Of a DNA stretch of 64,000 nt, positions 1 through 7,277 are shown one piece after another. This DNA is from Streptosporangium saharense (GTDB taxonomy: Bacteria; Actinomycetota; Actinomycetes; Streptosporangiales; Streptosporangiaceae), in assembly GCF_014203715.1 (NCBI RefSeq), contig NZ_JACHJP010000002.1, positions 434,001 through 498,000 on the forward strand. The letters are read 5' to 3'. Within the stretch, counting starts at the first letter, position 1. Every line of letters starts with the position of its first letter. The notes beneath the pieces are model-generated. The model was not told the origin of the DNA. It ran no database searches and worked only from the letters and a program-made list of their open reading frames with translations. The position numbers and the translations under genes were made by a program.

Positions 1-642
1 GCCGTCGGCGACGTAGCCGTACAGCGGGGCGCCGCGGGCCAGCAGGCGGGGGAAGACGTCCGCGGACCAGTCGACGGACTCACCGGCGGCGATCTCGTCG
101 AGGACCTCGGGCTCCATCACGTAGACGCCGGTGTTGACCGTGTCGGAGAAGACCTGGCCCCAGGTCGGTTTCTCCAGGAAGCGCTCGACTCTGCCCCGCT
201 CGTCGACGATGACGATGCCGAACTCCAGCGGGTTGGGGACGCGCTTGAGGCCGATCGTCACCAGCGCGCCGTTCTCCCGGTGGAAGCGGATCATGTCGGT
301 GAGGTCGATGTCGGTCAGCGCGTCGCCGGAGATGACCAGGAAGGGCTCGTCCCTGAGCTTGTCGGCGGCGTTCTTGACGCTGCCGGCCGTGCCGAGGGGG
401 GTGTCCTCGGTGGCGTAGTACAGGCTCATGCCGAGCTCGTCGCCGTCACCGAAGTAGTTGCGGACCAGCGCCGCCAGGAACTGCACGGTCACCACGGTCT
501 CGGTGAACCCGTGCCGCCTCAGCAGGCGCAGCACGTGCTCCATGATCGGCCGGTTGATCACGGGTAGCAGTGGCTTGGGCTGGTTGGCGGTCATCGGCCG
601 CAGCCGAGTCCCCTCTCCGCCCGCCATCACGACGGCCTTCAC
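1..642 (-). CDS. Mannose-1-phosphate guanylyltransferase-like nucleotidyltransferase (3' end off the window)
   Basis: Transfers a nucleotidyl group to a sugar 1-phosphate, giving a nucleotide sugar such as GDP-mannose in the cytoplasm. The N-terminus reads MKAVVMAGGEGTRLRP, the GxGxRLxPxT nucleotide-binding signature, followed by the NQPKPLLPVINRPIMEH lysine motif; further in are a GTAGS stretch, VISGDALTDID (metal-binding Asp) and an FLEKP motif. The start is a GTG at 640-642, which opens directly on the signature; no good ATG fits. About 214 residues are visible and the protein continues past the window edge. It lies 3 bp downstream of the phosphatidyltransferase gene, so the two form one operon. 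The family is certain; the exact NDP and sugar are not. Confidence 0.85.
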   Translation of the reverse strand, partial: MKAVVMAGGEGTRLRPMTANQPKPLLPVINRPIMEHVLRLLRRHGFTETVVTVQFLAALVRNYFGDGDELGMSLYYATEDTPLGTAGSVKNAADKLRDEPFLVISGDALTDIDLTDMIRFHRENGALVTIGLKRVPNPLEFGIVIVDERGRVERFLEKPTWGQVFSDTVNTGVYVMEPEVLDEIAAGESVDWSADVFPRLLARGAPLYGYVADG

Positions 643-645
643 ACA

Positions 646-1242
646 TCACCTCTTAATGCGTCCGGCTCCGCGTATGAGCTGACGCACCTGTACCCAGTAC
701 AGCACCCCGGACCACCAGTACAGGCCCGTGCCCCAGATCGCGAGCGACCAGCCGACGACGCGGGCGGGCCCGGCGTACCAGGCGTCGTGGTGGGCGAGGA
801 ACAGCAGCGGGAAGGCGTACAGGAGGTTGGCCGTCGCGGCCTTGCCCATGAAGTGCACCGGCAGGGCCGGGCCGTACCCCAGGCGGCGCAGGATGGGCGG
901 GATGCCCAGCAGCATGACGTCGCGCAGCGGGATCGCCAGGGCCAGCCACCAGGGGATGATCTCACGCATGGCCAGGCCGAAGAGGGTGGCCAGGATGTAG
1001 AGGCGGTCGGCCAGCGGGTCGAGGAGGCGGCCGAGCCTGCTGGTCTGGTTCCACGCGCGGGCGATCTTGCCGTCGAGCCAGTCGGAGAAGCCCGCCAGCA
1101 TCAGCAGCGCCACGGCCCAGCTGTCGGCCTTCGGCCCGAGGACCAGCCACAGGAAGACCGGGACTCCGACAAGCCTGGCCAGGCTCAGCGCGTTGGGCAC
1201 CGTCACGATGCGGTCTTCGGCGCCCGATGCTTCCGGATTCAC
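646..1242 (-). CDS. CDP-alcohol phosphatidyltransferase (PgsA/cardiolipin-synthase-like)
   Basis: Integral membrane enzyme that exchanges the CMP of a CDP-diacylglycerol-type donor for an alcohol. The family signature DG(x)2AR(x)8G(x)3D(x)3D is complete: DWLDGKIARAW, then GRLLDPLADR. About five hydrophobic segments surround it (residues about 15-190 of 198). The GTG at 1240-1242 was chosen because GGGAGGGAG lies 8-10 bases upstream; an in-frame upstream start would add about 25 residues with no ribosome binding site. It is the first gene of a pair with the nucleotidyltransferase, which suggests phospholipid or glycolipid (for example phosphatidylinositol mannoside) head-group work, but the alcohol substrate cannot be read. 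Confidence 0.85.
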   Translation of the reverse strand: MNPEASGAEDRIVTVPNALSLARLVGVPVFLWLVLGPKADSWAVALLMLAGFSDWLDGKIARAWNQTSRLGRLLDPLADRLYILATLFGLAMREIIPWWLALAIPLRDVMLLGIPPILRRLGYGPALPVHFMGKAATANLLYAFPLLFLAHHDAWYAGPARVVGWSLAIWGTGLYWWSGVLYWVQVRQLIRGAGRIKR

Positions 1243-1413
1243 CCGAATGTCTCCCTCCCCGTACCTGAAGCCGACCCTACTGCGTCGGCCCGGGCATTCC
1301 GCAGGTGGCGGGCCCACGGGTTGTCCCGGCAGGTCACGGGGCCGCGGGGGATCACGGGGAGGTGTGCCGCAGGTGCGGGACGGGCGACCGGCCCGTCCCG
1401 CACCCGGGATGAC

Positions 1414-1848
1414 TCAGCGGGTGGCTCCCACGGCGACCGGGGAGCGGTCACGCCGCCACAGGCTGTCCAGGGCGAGCGCCCCGCCGCCGCTGAACCCGAT
1501 GGCCAGGCAGACGGCGAACAGGACGAGGACGTACTCGAACCCTCCCTGCTGGGAGAAGAAGCCCTTGCCCGTGTGGACGAAGAAGTAGGCCCCGACCATG
1601 TCGAGGGCGAGGACGACGCCCGCCACGGGCAGCGCGGCGCCGAGGATGAGGGCGAGGCCGCCGAGGAGCTCGCTGCCCACGACCAGGGGCGCCGCCACCG
1701 AGGGCAGCGGGATGTTGAGGTGGGCGAAGCCGTCGGCGACCCCGCTGAGCCCGGTGCTGAGGAGCTTCTGCAGGCCGTGCGCGATGAACACGATGCCGAT
1801 GACGACCCGGGCGAGCAAAAGGGTGTAAGGCCCGATTCTCTCCAGCAT
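1414..1848 (-). CDS. DoxX-family membrane protein
   Basis: A protein of 144 residues with four predicted membrane helices: LLLARVVIGIVFIAHGLQKLL, the helix after VAAPLVVGSELLGGLALILG, PVAGVVLALDMVGAYFF, and the VLVLFAVCLAIGF segment. The HGxQK pattern after helix one and GSELLGG in helix two are typical of DoxX/YphA proteins, which are implicated in oxidative-stress or thiosulfate/quinone chemistry; the reaction is unknown here. The ATG at 1846-1848 has AGGAG 7 bases upstream; longer in-frame starts reach into the promoter region and were rejected. It is a single gene behind a regulatory region with two dyads. Confidence 0.8.
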   Translation of the reverse strand: MLERIGPYTLLLARVVIGIVFIAHGLQKLLSTGLSGVADGFAHLNIPLPSVAAPLVVGSELLGGLALILGAALPVAGVVLALDMVGAYFFVHTGKGFFSQQGGFEYVLVLFAVCLAIGFSGGGALALDSLWRRDRSPVAVGATR

Positions 1849-1908
1849 GACTTTTCTCCTGATTGCGATGTGGTTCTCTGGTGAACCGGCACCCACAGGT
1901 CGACGTTT

Positions 1909-2012
1909 TGGTTGAACGTTGAACCATTTGGGCATAGTACGGCAATGTACAAACGCCAAAAATGGGGCCGGAACTGTGCTTTCAGAGCACGAGCACTTCG
2001 ATCGTCATCGAA
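1909..2012. promoter_or_regulatory. Two dyad symmetries upstream of the DoxX gene
   Basis: The roughly 300 bp between the DoxX start (1848) and the end of the next gene (2147) are less GC-rich than the genes and hold two inverted repeats: TGGTTGAACGTTGAACCA at 1909-1926 (outer TGGTT/AACCA arms, also a tandem GTTGAAC), and TTCGAT-CGTC-ATCGAA at 1997-2012, which has perfect 6-bp arms. Both are the size of dimeric regulator sites (MarR/PadR/TetR type), and DoxX genes are often under redox-sensing regulators. No regulator gene sits next to them, so the binding protein is unknown. Confidence 0.35.
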
Positions 2013-2146
2013 CGGTCGACCAAGGACGGCGGGTGACGGACCCAGCCACGGATGTTCCTTGACCCACATAACATCCAACTATTCGCAACTGTCGTTGTCA
2101 ATGACCTTCGTCGCGTAACGGCCCCCGCTGCACGGTCCGGGCGCGC

Positions 2147-2563
2147 TCAGGAGTGGCGGACGGCGGCGCGCGGGGACCAGGCCCAGACGAGTACGGCCAC
2201 GCCCAGGCCGAGCAGGGCGAGCCCGGCGGGGACGTGCGTGGCGGGTGTCCCCGGGGTGAGGTGCTGGCTTAGGCCCGCGAGGAACAGGCAGGCGCTCACC
2301 GGCGCGGCCCACCGCGTGCCCCTGCCAGGCCGCCAGACCAGCGTGGCCGCGACCGCCTGCAGCAGCGCGAGCAGGTTCACCACCACCCCCGCCGTGACGT
2401 GCGCCCCCAACCCCGCCTGACCCTGTACGGCCTGGCCCGCGAAGGACGCCGTGACGGCCAGGGCGACCACCTGCGCGGTGACCAGGACGCGCAGGCCGTA
2501 CAGCGGGCCCGGGGAGACGGGGCGGCCGGGCGTCGGGACCGGCCGGACGGCGGGCTCCTGCAT
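2147..2563 (-). CDS. Small four-helix membrane protein of unknown function
   Basis: A protein of 138 residues. After a proline-rich N-terminal 25 residues come four hydrophobic segments: LRVLVTAQVVALAVTASF, VTAGVVVNLLALLQAVAAT, WAAPVSACLFLAGLSQHL and a last one at AGLALLGLGVAVLVWAW. No motif I recognise is present. The ATG at 2561-2563 follows GGGAAGGA, so it is preferred over an upstream start at about 2623. It stands between DoxX and a divergent methyltransferase and probably has its own promoter in 2564-2871, which contains no other gene. Confidence 0.65.
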   Translation of the reverse strand: MQEPAVRPVPTPGRPVSPGPLYGLRVLVTAQVVALAVTASFAGQAVQGQAGLGAHVTAGVVVNLLALLQAVAATLVWRPGRGTRWAAPVSACLFLAGLSQHLTPGTPATHVPAGLALLGLGVAVLVWAWSPRAAVRHS

Positions 2564-2871
2564 GGGGGTCCTTCCCGTGGTGGCCGTCCGGGGACGCAGC
2601 CGGGGACACGTTCGAGGACACATCGTGTCTCCGCGCGCCCCCGCCGGTCGTCAGCCCGGGGGGTGATCCGCCGATCCGCCCCCGGATGGATTCGCCGGGG
2701 AGCCGGGGGTTTCGCCACACCCCAGGAAGAAAGCGGCAAACAGGAGTCCACTTCCCATTTGTCCTCCTCCCTGAGCAGGGGATCACCCCATGATCCTCAT
2801 TCTTCTGACCGAAGGAAAATCCACCGGATTACGGGGTACTTCAGCTTGGTTCAGCCTCTACCCTTCACATC

Positions 2872-3471
2872 ATGACCAAAGACACCACGCTCTTCCTGGG
2901 ACAGTGGCTACGCTCCCCGGGAACCGTTGGGGCGGTGGCGCCGAGCTCGCGACGGCTGGCCGAGACGGTGACCACCCCGGTTCCCCAGCGGGGCGATCCC
3001 GTGATCGTCGAGCTTGGTCCGGGGACGGGGGCGTTCACCGCGGAGATCCAGCGGCGGCTGAACGGCAGGGGGCATCACCTGGCCGTCGAGATCAACCCGA
3101 CGCTCGCGGCCTTCCTGTCCGAGCGGCACCCGAAGGTGGACGTGGTCGTCGGTGACGCCGCGCGGCTACCCGAGATGCTGCGCGAGCGCGGCCTAGAGAA
3201 GGCCGACGCCATCGTCAGCGGCCTGCCCTGGGCGGCCTTCTCCGCCGAGCTCCAGACGCGCCTGCTGGACGCCGTGGTGGCCACCATGAGCCCGCACACG
3301 GCCTTCACCACCTTCGCCTACAGCTTCGCCAAGCGCATGCGGCCCGCGCAGCGCTTCCGGCGCCGCCTGCACGAGACCTTCGAGGAGGTCGTCGTCGGCA
3401 GGACCGTCTGGGGCAACCTTCCCCCGGCCTTCGTCTACCACGTGCGCAGGCCCAGGGCCTCCGGCGCCTGA
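2872..3471 (+). CDS. SAM-dependent methyltransferase, phospholipid N-methyltransferase-like (PmtA type)
   Basis: A class I methyltransferase of 199 residues. Residues 46-54 read VELGPGTGAFT, the SAM-binding motif I; the acidic motif II is VEINPTLAAFL and motif IV is IVSGLPWAAF. The N-terminal FLGQWLRSPGTVGAVAPSSRRLA is the hallmark of the COG3963/PmtA-like group (related also to rRNA adenine dimethylases), which methylate phosphatidylethanolamine or an unidentified lipid. The ATG at 2872 lies after a purine-poor leader, and nothing in frame upstream is better. It is monocistronic; the convergent C26 gene begins 10 bp beyond its stop. Confidence 0.8.
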   Translation: MTKDTTLFLGQWLRSPGTVGAVAPSSRRLAETVTTPVPQRGDPVIVELGPGTGAFTAEIQRRLNGRGHHLAVEINPTLAAFLSERHPKVDVVVGDAARLPEMLRERGLEKADAIVSGLPWAAFSAELQTRLLDAVVATMSPHTAFTTFAYSFAKRMRPAQRFRRRLHETFEEVVVGRTVWGNLPPAFVYHVRRPRASGA

Positions 3472-3480
3472 GCGGGCCGC

Positions 3481-4170
3481 TCAGCGCCCCGCGGCCTGGA
3501 CCAGCGCCTCGAACAGCCGGTTGTCGCCGCCGCGCTCCGGGTGCCACTGGACGCCGACGCAGAAGGGGTGTCCCTGCAGCTCGACGCCCTCGACGATCTG
3601 GTCGTCGGCCCAGGCGACGGCGAGCAGCCCGGTCCCCAGCCGCTTGACGGCCTGGTGGTGCGGCGCGGTCACCTCGGCGTGGTCGCCGATCGCCTTGCCC
3701 AGGTTGCTTGAGACGCTGACCTGGATCGTGTGCGCGTGCCCCGGGGCGGAGTGGCGGTCGTGGCCGACCTCGTCGGGAAGCCACGGGATCAGCGAGCCGC
3801 CCTGGGAGACGTTGAGGACGTGCATGCCCCTGGAGACGGCGAGCAGCGGCAGCCTCTCCCGTACGGCGGCGCGGGCCAGGGCCAGTTCGAACCGGTCGCG
3901 GTGGGGCTGGGCCGCGCCCGCCCGGCTCTCGGGGGCCGCGCCGTACAGGGAGGGGTCGAGCGCGCCGCCACCGGCGAGGACCAGGCCGGACAGGCGGCGC
4001 GCGTAGTCGCCGGTCACGGCGGCGCTCATCGGCGGGACCAGCACGGCGATCCCGCCCGCCTTCTCGATCTCGCGCGCGTAGGCGGGGGGCGACAGGACGG
4101 CCTCGCGGACCCAGTCGCCCCAGCGGGCGGCCTCAAGGTAAGCGGTGACACCGATCAGGGGTCGGGGCAT
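3481..4170 (-). CDS. Peptidase C26 / PuuD-like class I glutamine amidotransferase homologue with Ser in place of the catalytic Cys
   Basis: Family members hydrolyse gamma-glutamyl amides such as gamma-glutamyl-GABA. This 229-residue protein has the expected order: RPLIGVTAYLE at the N-terminus, LVLAGGGALDPSLYG (oxyanion region), the nucleophile elbow near residue 115, and the C-terminal GVQWHPER with catalytic His and Glu near 208-210. At the elbow the usual C-RGMQxLN reads LLAVSRGMHVLN: the codon is TCC, so the nucleophilic Cys is Ser. Everything around it is conserved, so this looks like loss or change of activity in a still-selected fold. The start is an ATG at 4168-4170 with GGAG 7 bases upstream; a TTG four codons earlier is less likely. 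Confidence 0.8.
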   Translation of the reverse strand: MPRPLIGVTAYLEAARWGDWVREAVLSPPAYAREIEKAGGIAVLVPPMSAAVTGDYARRLSGLVLAGGGALDPSLYGAAPESRAGAAQPHRDRFELALARAAVRERLPLLAVSRGMHVLNVSQGGSLIPWLPDEVGHDRHSAPGHAHTIQVSVSSNLGKAIGDHAEVTAPHHQAVKRLGTGLLAVAWADDQIVEGVELQGHPFCVGVQWHPERGGDNRLFEALVQAAGR

Positions 4171-4370
4171 GAGGAACTCCAAGGGGGCCTTGCGACGGCG
4201 GCGTCCCCGTTCCGGGCGGCACCCGTCCCGTCTTCAGCAACTCCCCTATCATGGCGCACCCTATTTCGGTTATGTCACGCTTCCGAAGGTCTCAGTGTCG
4301 TCTCACCGTGCCGTCGCCGGGGCGGGGGGTGGTGCGCTCCCCCACCGCGAACACGGCAAACACCCCACAA

Positions 4371-4440
4371 CGGATAAATGACAAACTTCGGATAAATGCT
4401 ATTTTTTGGTTATCCGTGATGCGTCTATAGCATGATCATC
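4371..4440 (+). promoter_or_regulatory. Operator-like repeats in the flavohaemoprotein promoter region
   Basis: The 471 bp between the C26 gene (4170) and the flavohaemoprotein (4642) contain an AT-rich patch. CGGATAAATG occurs at 4371-4380 and again at 4389-4398, 18 bp apart, and TTATCCG at 4410-4416 forms a perfect 7-bp inverted repeat with the second copy. Immediately after it, GATGCGTCTATAGCATGA (4419-4436) is an ATGC/GCAT dyad. Flavohaemoglobin genes are commonly controlled by the nitric-oxide sensor NsrR or another Rrf2-type repressor; the ATGC-GCAT dyad has a similar shape, but the identity of the regulator is inference. The remaining stretches, 4171-4370 and 4441-4641, show no gene. 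Confidence 0.4.
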
Positions 4441-4641
4441 GGAAATAGTCTCGCAATTACAGATAGTTGGAATTCCCGCCATATTGCCGAGAACCCGTTG
4501 TGACGCTCACATGGTGATGGAAGACTCAAATTCGAGCGCTCTGGTGCGCCGGGGCCGCAGGACGCTCATCACCCGGAACCGTCAGGAGGTAGATCTGCGT
4601 GATCGGACATTCGATCCGGTCAATTAGGGTGGGTTCCGTCC

Positions 4642-5763
4642 ATGTCCTTGAATCCGCGTCTCGTGAAGGAAAGCTTCGCCGTCATCGAACCCGTCGCGGA
4701 CAAGGCCGCCGCATACTTCTACGGCCGCCTGTTCGCACAGAACCCGCACCTGCGGGCCATGTTCCCCCCGGCGATGGACACCCAGCGCGACCGCCTGTTT
4801 GGCGCGCTGACCAGGATCGTGTGGAGCCTCGACAGCCTCGACGGCCTGTCCTCGTTCCTCGGCAGGCTCGGCCGCGACCACCGGAGATACGGCGTGCTCC
4901 CCGAGCACTACACCGCGATTGGCGACGCGCTGCTGGCCACGGTCCGGCGCTTCGCCGCCGAGGTGTGGAGCCCCGAGGTGGAGGCCGCCTGGCGGACCGC
5001 CTACACCGCCGCCGCCGACATCATGATCGCCTCCGCCGAGGAGGACGCCCGCTCCTCCCCCGCCTGGTGGACCGCCGAGGTGGTCGGCCACGAACTGCGC
5101 ACCCCGGACATCGCGGTAGTAACCCTGCGGCCCGACGAGCGGCTGCCGTACCTCCCGGGCCAGTACGTCAACGTGCAGACCGCGCGCTGGCCGCGCGTGT
5201 GGCGCCCCTTCTCCATCGCCAACGCGCCCAGGCGGGACAACACCGTCCGCCTGCACGTCAGGGCGGTCCCCGGCGGCTGGGTCTCGACCGCGCTCGTCGA
5301 GCACACCCGGGTCGGGGACACACTGACGCTCGGCGCGCCGGTCGGCGCGATGACCCCTCCCGCGCCGGGACGTGACGTCCTGTGCGTCGCGGGGGGCACC
5401 GGCCTGGCGCCGCTGAAGGCCATCGTGGAACACGTGCTCGCCTCGGACTCCCGACCGCCCAGGGTCCGCCTGCTGTACGGCGCCCGCACCTCGCGTGAGC
5501 TCTACGACCTGCCCGACCTGATGAGGATGCGCTCGCGGGTGCCCCGGTTCGAGGTGGTGCCCGTGGTCTCCCGCGAGCCCTCCTACGGCGGCGAACGGGG
5601 GCGGCTGCCCGAGGTCGTCGAGCGTCTGCGCCCGTGGGCCGGGCACGAGGTCTACGTCTGCGGGCCGGACGACATGGTCGAGGAGACGATCCTGCGGCTC
5701 CAGCGCGCTGGCGTGCCACCGGCGGACATCCACCGGGACCGTCCCCACACCCGGTCCGCCTGA
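4642..5763 (+). CDS. hmp: Flavohaemoprotein (globin plus FAD/NAD(P) reductase), nitric oxide dioxygenase type
   Basis: Detoxifies nitric oxide to nitrate using haem, FAD and NAD(P)H in the cytoplasm. Residues 1-130 are a globin: YFYGRLF carries the distal Tyr, and the haem-proximal His lies in RDHRRYGV with the following PEHY typical of the family. A FAD domain follows with RPFSIAN (the usual RxYS with Phe for Tyr) near 190, then the NAD(P) domain with GGTGLAPLKA near 250 and a final YVCGPDDMVE. At 373 residues it has the normal size. The ATG at 4642 is preceded by a weak GGTGGG; a different-frame ATG just upstream is not used. It is expressed from an operator-rich promoter and is separate from the MoaD-like gene downstream. 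Confidence 0.92.
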   Translation: MSLNPRLVKESFAVIEPVADKAAAYFYGRLFAQNPHLRAMFPPAMDTQRDRLFGALTRIVWSLDSLDGLSSFLGRLGRDHRRYGVLPEHYTAIGDALLATVRRFAAEVWSPEVEAAWRTAYTAAADIMIASAEEDARSSPAWWTAEVVGHELRTPDIAVVTLRPDERLPYLPGQYVNVQTARWPRVWRPFSIANAPRRDNTVRLHVRAVPGGWVSTALVEHTRVGDTLTLGAPVGAMTPPAPGRDVLCVAGGTGLAPLKAIVEHVLASDSRPPRVRLLYGARTSRELYDLPDLMRMRSRVPRFEVVPVVSREPSYGGERGRLPEVVERLRPWAGHEVYVCGPDDMVEETILRLQRAGVPPADIHRDRPHTRSA

Positions 5764-5848
5764 CCCACCTGACCCTTCTGATTCGTTGAGCGCGGGACGT
5801 GGCGGCCCACCGCGTGACACCATGAGGCCGCCTCCGAAAGGAACGACG

Positions 5849-6166
5849 TTGACCAGGCCCGCCACACTCGTCACCTTCGTGTTCCCCTCAGCCCTGGGGC
5901 GCTGGGCGGGCGACATGGTCGAGCTTCGCGTCTTCGCGGTCGCCGACCACGACGGTGGCCGTCCCACGCTGGGAGCCGCCCTCGACACGCTCTGCCGTAC
6001 GCACCCGTCGCTCGAACGGAGGATCCGCGACGACCACGGGCGTGTGCGCCGTCACATCAGCATGTTCGTCTGCGGCGAGAACGCCAGAGGACTCGGTGGC
6101 CTCGCCTGCGCCCTTCCCCCGGCCGCCGAGGTCCACCTGCTGCCGGTCCTGTCCCAGGTGCCCTGA
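5849..6166 (+). CDS. MoaD/ThiS-like ubiquitin-fold protein lacking the C-terminal Gly-Gly
   Basis: A protein of 105 residues whose pattern fits small sulfur-carrier or ubiquitin-like proteins: VTFVFPSALGRWAG, then GRPTLGAALDTLC, RIRDDHGRVRRHISMFVCGENAR (interrupted here after RRHISMF), and ALPPAAEVHLLPVLS. In active carriers the chain ends in a thiocarboxylatable GG; here it ends LSQVP, so sulfur transfer by the usual route looks impossible unless the protein works unmodified. The TTG at 5849 follows AAAGGA by 7 bases and is preferred to the ATG at 5822, which has no ribosome binding site. The gene lies antisense to the tail of an NTF2-like reading frame, and of the two it has the better domain logic in the shared segment. 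Confidence 0.6.
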   Translation: MTRPATLVTFVFPSALGRWAGDMVELRVFAVADHDGGRPTLGAALDTLCRTHPSLERRIRDDHGRVRRHISMFVCGENARGLGGLACALPPAAEVHLLPVLSQVP

Positions 6167-6505
6167 GAGGGCCCGCGCGATGCCCGCGGTGTCCTGATAC
6201 TCCCGCCAGAGCGCCACCCGGCCGTCGCGCGCCCCGAGGACCCCCACGAAGGGAAGGCTCGCGCGGCACCCGGTGATGGCCGAGGTCCCGGTGATCTCGT
6301 ACTCGACAACGATCACGTCGGGGTCGACGGTCTCGTGGACGGCCAGGCACCGGACCCCGTCGAGCCGCGCGGGCAGGGCCGCCCTGCCGGTGGTGACGAA
6401 GGCCAGCACCTCCTCGCGTCCCACGACGCGGGCCGGGCCGCCGGGCCGCGCGAAGGGCATCTCCAGCACGACGTCCTCCGTCAGGAGGTCCGCCTCGTTG
6501 CTCAC
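5888..6505 (-). CDS. SnoaL/NTF2-like protein, probably N-terminally incomplete, with run-on tail
   Basis: About 115 residues from the GTG at 6505 read as the end of a SnoaL-like (NTF2) fold: LLTEDVVLEMPFA, GREEVLAF, VIVVEYEITGTSAITG and GRVALWREYQDTAGIARAL. Such domains normally begin with a further 20-25-residue helix, which cannot be recognised upstream (HPACNAPWQTAV precedes), and they end near the ARAL motif. Here no stop occurs and the frame runs another 80 codons, antisense across most of the MoaD-like gene. Either the last part is translated junk or the gene is decaying. The domain proper covers about 6165-6505. Function is unknown; relatives are cyclases or ketosteroid-isomerase-like proteins. 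Confidence 0.45.
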   Translation of the reverse strand: MSNEADLLTEDVVLEMPFARPGGPARVVGREEVLAFVTTGRAALPARLDGVRCLAVHETVDPDVIVVEYEITGTSAITGCRASLPFVGVLGARDGRVALWREYQDTAGIARALSGHLGQDRQQVDLGGRGKGAGEATESSGVLAADEHADVTAHTPVVVADPPFERRVRTAERVEGGSQRGTATVVVGDREDAKLDHVARPAPQG

Positions 6506-6737
6506 CGCCGTCTGCCAGGGGGCGTTGCACGCGGGATGGGACGCCGATCTGCGGCGCCGTACGCTCGCTGTCGTCTTCGAGGGGTTGCGTCCTCGGTGAG
6601 GTGGTTAGGGAGACCTTTGTCATCCGTGTGACCACGTAAAGCGCGGGGGTGATCACCCAGCGTGTTAGCTTCTGAACTGCTTGATCCACTTCCGGTGGGA
6701 GGGTCCTCTCCGCGCCGCCGAGTCCTTGGAAGCACGT

Positions 6738-7259
6738 ATGCGCAGATCACTCCTGGCGGTGGCCGCGTCCGCCGCCCTCGTCGCGGCCCTGGCCCCACCG
6801 GCCGTCGCCGTCGACACCATCACCACCTTCACGCTCGCCGGCGGCGCCCTGTCGATCACCGCTCCCGCCAACGCCAACCTGGGCAGCGCGGGCACGGGTG
6901 CGGCGAACGTCTCCGGTCAGCTCGGCTCGGTCACGGTCACCGACGCGCGGGGCGCGCTGGTCGCCGCGTGGACCGCGAGCGTCATCTCGACCTCCTTCAC
7001 CACCGGGGGCGGCGGCGCCGCCGAGACGATCGCCGCCTCGGACGTCTCCTACGCGCCGGGGCTGGCCACCAGTACCACCGGGCTCGGGGTGTTCACCCCG
7101 GGTCTCGGCGGCACGCTCGGGGTCTCGCGCACCGCCTACTCGCTGGCCGCGGGCACGGGCAACAACTCCGCGACCTGGAACCCGACGATCACCGTCTCCC
7201 TGCCCGCCGCGGCCGTCGCGGGCACCTACACCGGCACCATCACCCACTCCGTGGCCTGA
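6738..7259 (+). CDS. Secreted WxL-like surface protein
   Basis: A signal peptide occupies about residues 1-27 (MRRSLLAVAASAALVAALAP, cut near AVA-VD). The mature part is a Ser/Thr/Gly-rich beta protein with AAWTASVIST and the C-terminal signature SATWNPTITVSLPAAAVAGTYTGTITHSVA (quoted as SATWNPTITV ... GTYTGTITHSV), which resembles WxL domains that bind peptidoglycan non-covalently. The ATG at 6738 (after a GGAAG) leaves a proper signal peptide, so the in-frame ATG at 6681 was rejected. It is followed 18 bp later by a DUF916-like membrane-anchored protein, the partner expected for WxL proteins. Confidence 0.7.
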   Translation: MRRSLLAVAASAALVAALAPPAVAVDTITTFTLAGGALSITAPANANLGSAGTGAANVSGQLGSVTVTDARGALVAAWTASVISTSFTTGGGGAAETIAASDVSYAPGLATSTTGLGVFTPGLGGTLGVSRTAYSLAAGTGNNSATWNPTITVSLPAAAVAGTYTGTITHSVA

Positions 7260-7277
7260 GCGGACACCGCGACAACC

